A stretch of 64,000 nt of DNA from NCBI RefSeq assembly GCF_000772085.1, contig NZ_CP009755.1, positions 3,286,001 to 3,350,000 on the forward strand, read 5' to 3'. This DNA is from Curtobacterium sp. MR_MD2014. Lineage in GTDB: Bacteria > Actinomycetota > Actinomycetes > Actinomycetales > Microbacteriaceae. The translations under genes and the position numbers were made by a program. Below are positions 60,682-64,000 of the stretch, in pieces (the stretch's first letter is position 1; every line of letters begins with the position of its first letter). The notes under the pieces are model-generated. The model did no database searches. It saw only the letters and a list, made by a program, of their open reading frames with translations, and had not been told where the DNA came from.

Positions 60682-62127
60682 TCAGTCCTCCGGTGCGAGG
60701 TCGACGTGCTCGGACAGGCCGAAGGTGTGCCGCAGGGCGCTGCGGGCCGCGTGCCAGCCCGCCATGCCGTGCACACCCGGGCCGGGCGCGGACGCCTCCG
60801 AGCACAGGTACATGCCGCCGCCCATCCGCCACGGATCGGACGACAGGACGGGCCGCTTGACGAGCTGCCAGAAGCTCGCGGCCCCGGCGGCGATGTCGCC
60901 GCCGACGTAGTTCGGGTTGTACTCGCCCATCTGGACGGCCGTGCGGCTGCTCGACTGCAGGACGGTGTCGCGGAACCCGGGCGCGAAGCGCTCGACCTGC
61001 CGGACGATCGCGTCGGTCGGGTCGACGTCGGAGCCCGCGGGCACGTGTGCGTACGCCCAGAAGACGTGCTTGCCGCGCGGGGCCCGGCTCGGGTCGACCA
61101 CGGTCGGCTCGCTCCCGAGGACGTACGGGCGTTCGGCGTGCCGACCCTGTGCCACGGCGTGCTCGGCCTCGGCGATCTCCGCACGGGTGCCGCCGATGTG
61201 CACGGTGCCGGCCTTCCGCAGCTCGGTGTTGGTCCACGGCACCGGGTCGGACAGCGCGAAGTCGACCTTCGCCGCCGCGTTGCCGAACCGGAAGCGGCGC
61301 AGCGCCCCGCGCTTCGGGGTGGGGATCTGCTTCCCGGCGATGTGCAGCATGCCCGGGACGCTCGTGTCGAAGAGGACGGCCTTCGCCGGGGTCAGGTCGG
61401 CGAGGGACCGGACCTCGCGCCCGGTCTCGATGGTGCCGCCGTGGGCGACGAGGTCGGCGGCGAGCGCGTCGACGATCGCCTGGCTGCCCCCGATCGGCAC
61501 GGGCCAACCGCGGGCGTGGGCGTAGGAGCCGAGCGACAGCGCGGCCGCGGCGGTCGACAGGGACGGCATGTGCTGGATCGAGTGCGCCGCGACGCCGGAG
61601 ACCATCGCCGGTGCGACCTCGTCGCGGAACCGGGCGTTCCAGGCGGCGCTGCCCTGCTCGAGGGCGCGGAGACCGAACCGCAGGACGGTGAGCGGGTGTC
61701 GCGGGACGTGCAGCAGCGCGTCGGTGGCGAAGTCCGCGACCTGGTCGGCGCTGCCGGACAGGGGCGCCATGAGGTTCCGGAAGGCGCGGCCGTCGATGCC
61801 CAGGCCCTCGGCGGTGCGCTCGAGGTCGCGGTAGGCGATGCCGGCGCGGCCTCGGTCGAGGGGGTGGCCGTACTGCACCTCGGGCAGCCGGAGCTCGATG
61901 CGGTCCTCCATGCGGAAGAGCCGGAAGAACTCGGACTGCAGCGCCATGGGGTGCACCGCGGAGCAGACGTCGTGGTGGAACCCGGGCAGCGTCAGCTGTG
62001 CCGTGCGGGCACCACCGCCGATCGTGTCGTTCCGCTCGACGACCTCGACCGACAGCCCGGCCCGCGCGAGCGTCACCGCCGCCGCGAGTCCGTTCGGTCC
62101 GGCACCGACGACCACCGCATCAACCAT
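60682..62127 (-). CDS. FAD-dependent oxidoreductase, phytoene desaturase-like
   Basis: 481-aa flavoprotein. N-terminal dinucleotide motif DAVVVGAGPNGLAAAVTLARAGLSVEVVERNDTIGGGARTAQL and C-terminal GGMYLCSEASAPGPGVHGMAGWHAARSAL, typical of the CrtI/NAD(P)-FAD oxidoreductase family (COG1233). No other carotenoid gene is nearby, so carotenoid desaturation is not implied. ATG 62127 follows a TAGGCT box by 7 nt. Operon with the SRPBCC gene. Confidence 0.92.
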   Translation of the reverse strand: MVDAVVVGAGPNGLAAAVTLARAGLSVEVVERNDTIGGGARTAQLTLPGFHHDVCSAVHPMALQSEFFRLFRMEDRIELRLPEVQYGHPLDRGRAGIAYRDLERTAEGLGIDGRAFRNLMAPLSGSADQVADFATDALLHVPRHPLTVLRFGLRALEQGSAAWNARFRDEVAPAMVSGVAAHSIQHMPSLSTAAAALSLGSYAHARGWPVPIGGSQAIVDALAADLVAHGGTIETGREVRSLADLTPAKAVLFDTSVPGMLHIAGKQIPTPKRGALRRFRFGNAAAKVDFALSDPVPWTNTELRKAGTVHIGGTRAEIAEAEHAVAQGRHAERPYVLGSEPTVVDPSRAPRGKHVFWAYAHVPAGSDVDPTDAIVRQVERFAPGFRDTVLQSSSRTAVQMGEYNPNYVGGDIAAGAASFWQLVKRPVLSSDPWRMGGGMYLCSEASAPGPGVHGMAGWHAARSALRHTFGLSEHVDLAPED

Positions 62128-62134
62128 GTGCCCG

Positions 62135-62140
62135 AGCCTA
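62135..62140 (-). promoter_or_regulatory. -10 box TAGGCT, leaderless oxidoreductase gene
   Basis: TAGGCT on the minus strand, 7 nt before ATG 62127. Confidence 0.5.
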
Positions 62141-62163
62141 GGGACGCGCGCCCCCGCGGGCGG

Positions 62164-62880
62164 TCAGATGACCGTCCGACCCGCCTGCAGCGCCTCGTCG
62201 CGACGATCGAGCACGGCGTCGATGCGACTCGACGCGACGATGAGTCGCTCGGCGTCCCGGCTCACGGCCCCCGCGATCCTGGCGATGTCGTCACGGATGT
62301 GCCCCAGCGGGGCGGTGTGGATCGGCTCGTGGTGCGCGAGGCGGTTGCGGAACCGGCGGACGTCGTCGAGCAAGCGGTGCAGACCCTTGCGGCGGAGCGT
62401 GCCGCGGTGCGGGAACGCCGTCGTCAGGCGCGGTTGCCAGAGCACGGTCTCGTAGCTGAGGGTCGGGTGGCGAGGCACCCCGGCGTCGGTCAACCCGACC
62501 CAGAACCCGAAGCTCGTCGCGGCGACGACCTGGTCGGCGGTCGGTCGGGCGAAGCCTCGTCGCATCAGCGTGTCCGTGGCACCGTCGACGGCGCGGCGCT
62601 CTCGCGGCATGAGGTGCACCGCTTCGTCGTTCCACCAGTCGTCGTTCCGTCCAGCACGCAGGGCGTCGTGCATCGCGTTCCGCACGGCGACCTCGAGCAC
62701 GGCGATCGGACCCCAGAACGCGGCGGTCATCTCGATGTTCCAGGCGTAGAGCCGGAGAGCGCCAGCTCGATCACCGTCGCACGCGGCGAGGTAGGGGCAC
62801 AGACGGGCAGCGCTGAAGAGGCGCGGGAGGCCCGCGAGTGCGGCGATGTCCAGCGCATCGACGGCTGCCCGACCGGTCAC
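62164..62880 (-). CDS. Abi-like HEPN protein
   Basis: 238-aa abortive-infection-type protein. Residues 19-75 (PRLFSAARLCPYLAACDGDR, ALRLYAWNIEMTAAFWGPIAVLEVAVRNAMHDAL), SFGFWVGL, LWQPRLTTAFP, and the HEPN motif R178-H183 in RFRNRLAHHEPIH match Abi-like proteins. An N-terminal RNAMH echoes the first motif. Probably an RNase toxin. GTG at 62878-62880 has GGGGGAG upstream and follows a hairpin RNA laid out like that of the other Abi gene, although the two proteins are only distantly related. Confidence 0.85.
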   Translation of the reverse strand: MTGRAAVDALDIAALAGLPRLFSAARLCPYLAACDGDRAGALRLYAWNIEMTAAFWGPIAVLEVAVRNAMHDALRAGRNDDWWNDEAVHLMPRERRAVDGATDTLMRRGFARPTADQVVAATSFGFWVGLTDAGVPRHPTLSYETVLWQPRLTTAFPHRGTLRRKGLHRLLDDVRRFRNRLAHHEPIHTAPLGHIRDDIARIAGAVSRDAERLIVASSRIDAVLDRRDEALQAGRTVI

Positions 62881-62892
62881 ATCAACTCCCCC

Positions 62893-62947
62893 GGAGACGA
62901 CGATCGCCCCAGGAGTCCGGCGGTGCCGAATGGTCCTGGGGCGTTAC
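62893..62947 (-). ncRNA. abiF-type hairpin RNA, copy 2
   Basis: Minus-strand RNA between promoter and Abi-like gene. A 10-bp stem (62905-62914 with 62934-62943, CGCCCCAGGA/TCCTGGGGCG, 19-nt loop) is followed after 6 nt by GTCTC (62894-62898), the same layout as copy 1 at 41785. No T-tract after the stem. Expected start near 62947. Confidence 0.55.
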
Positions 62948-62953
62948 ACCTCT

Positions 62954-62982
62954 ACCGTAGACGAACCTCGGTGGTACATCAA
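62954..62982 (-). promoter_or_regulatory. Promoter of the second Abi module, TTGATG-17-TACGGT
   Basis: Minus strand: -35 TTGATG (62977-62982), 17-bp spacer, -10 TACGGT (62954-62959). The -10 to start-codon gap is 73 nt, against 71 nt in the first module. Confidence 0.65.
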
Positions 62983-63005
62983 GTACCAGTCCTGCACTCC
63001 CGTCG

Positions 63006-64000
<995 letters not shown>

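Noticed and set aside
60682..62127. Carotenoid biosynthesis locus
   Set aside because: A single phytoene-desaturase-like gene without crtB, crtE or lycopene cyclase nearby; the family is broad.

Overview
The window is very GC-rich, gene-dense actinobacterial chromosome. Divergent lysG/lysE, leaderless starts, CAT-type amino acid permeases, an actinobacterial carboxylic acid reductase and a PolA-like exonuclease/polymerase point to Microbacteriaceae; Curtobacterium is my best guess, from gene content only. I see no rRNA, tRNA, CRISPR array or insertion sequence. About 64 genes are supported, two cut by the window edges.

Layout. 1-3.2 kb: an aldo/keto reductase and its TetR regulator, then the regulator/exporter pair for basic amino acids (lysG/lysE). 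3.2-11.4 kb: an amino acid permease, two HAD hydrolases, an alpha/beta hydrolase, a coupled alkylation-repair pair (ogt with an Ada-AlkA fusion), a MOSC protein and a DJ-1/PfpI protein. 11.4-12.3 kb: a secreted Cys-rich bacteriocin-like precursor coupled to a two-TM protein, a candidate bacteriocin/immunity pair. 12.4-14.7 kb: folE-folP-reductase operon. 14.8-23.1 kb: purine-type permease, MFS exporter with ArsR-type regulator, short-chain dehydrogenase, GH65 phosphorylase. 23.2-31.4 kb: beta-phosphoglucomutase, second amino acid permease, GNAT-methyltransferase fusion, GT39-like glycosyltransferase with a collagen-like repeat, XRE regulator. 30.8-33.5 kb: PepSY lipoprotein with a two-component system. 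33.6-41.6 kb: complete kdpFABC-kdpD-kdpE operon led by an extra 27-residue membrane peptide and preceded by three 11-bp-spaced direct repeats.

41.7-42.9 kb and 62.2-63.0 kb each hold the same module: a promoter with a 17-bp spacer, a short hairpin RNA, and an Abi-type HEPN protein gene. 42.8-47.4 kb: WYL regulator, VOC protein, RlmA-like methyltransferase, short-chain dehydrogenase, maltokinase-cap protein and a phosphopantetheinyl transferase. The transferase sits directly before a carboxylic acid reductase (47.5-50.8 kb) that needs that modification. 51-57.8 kb: second aldo/keto reductase, Ser/Thr kinase, PAP2 phosphatase, PolA-like polymerase and small acidic proteins. 57.9-64 kb: serine dehydratase, shikimate dehydrogenase-like protein, SRPBCC protein, phytoene-desaturase-like oxidoreductase, second Abi module and two conserved unknowns.

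Three features cut across the window. Three families of palindromic intergenic repeats recur at fixed length (60, 60 and 104 bp). At least 16 genes carry a TAnnnT box 6-7 nt before the start codon and look leaderless. Many neighbouring genes overlap by GTGA or ATGA, which suggests translational coupling.
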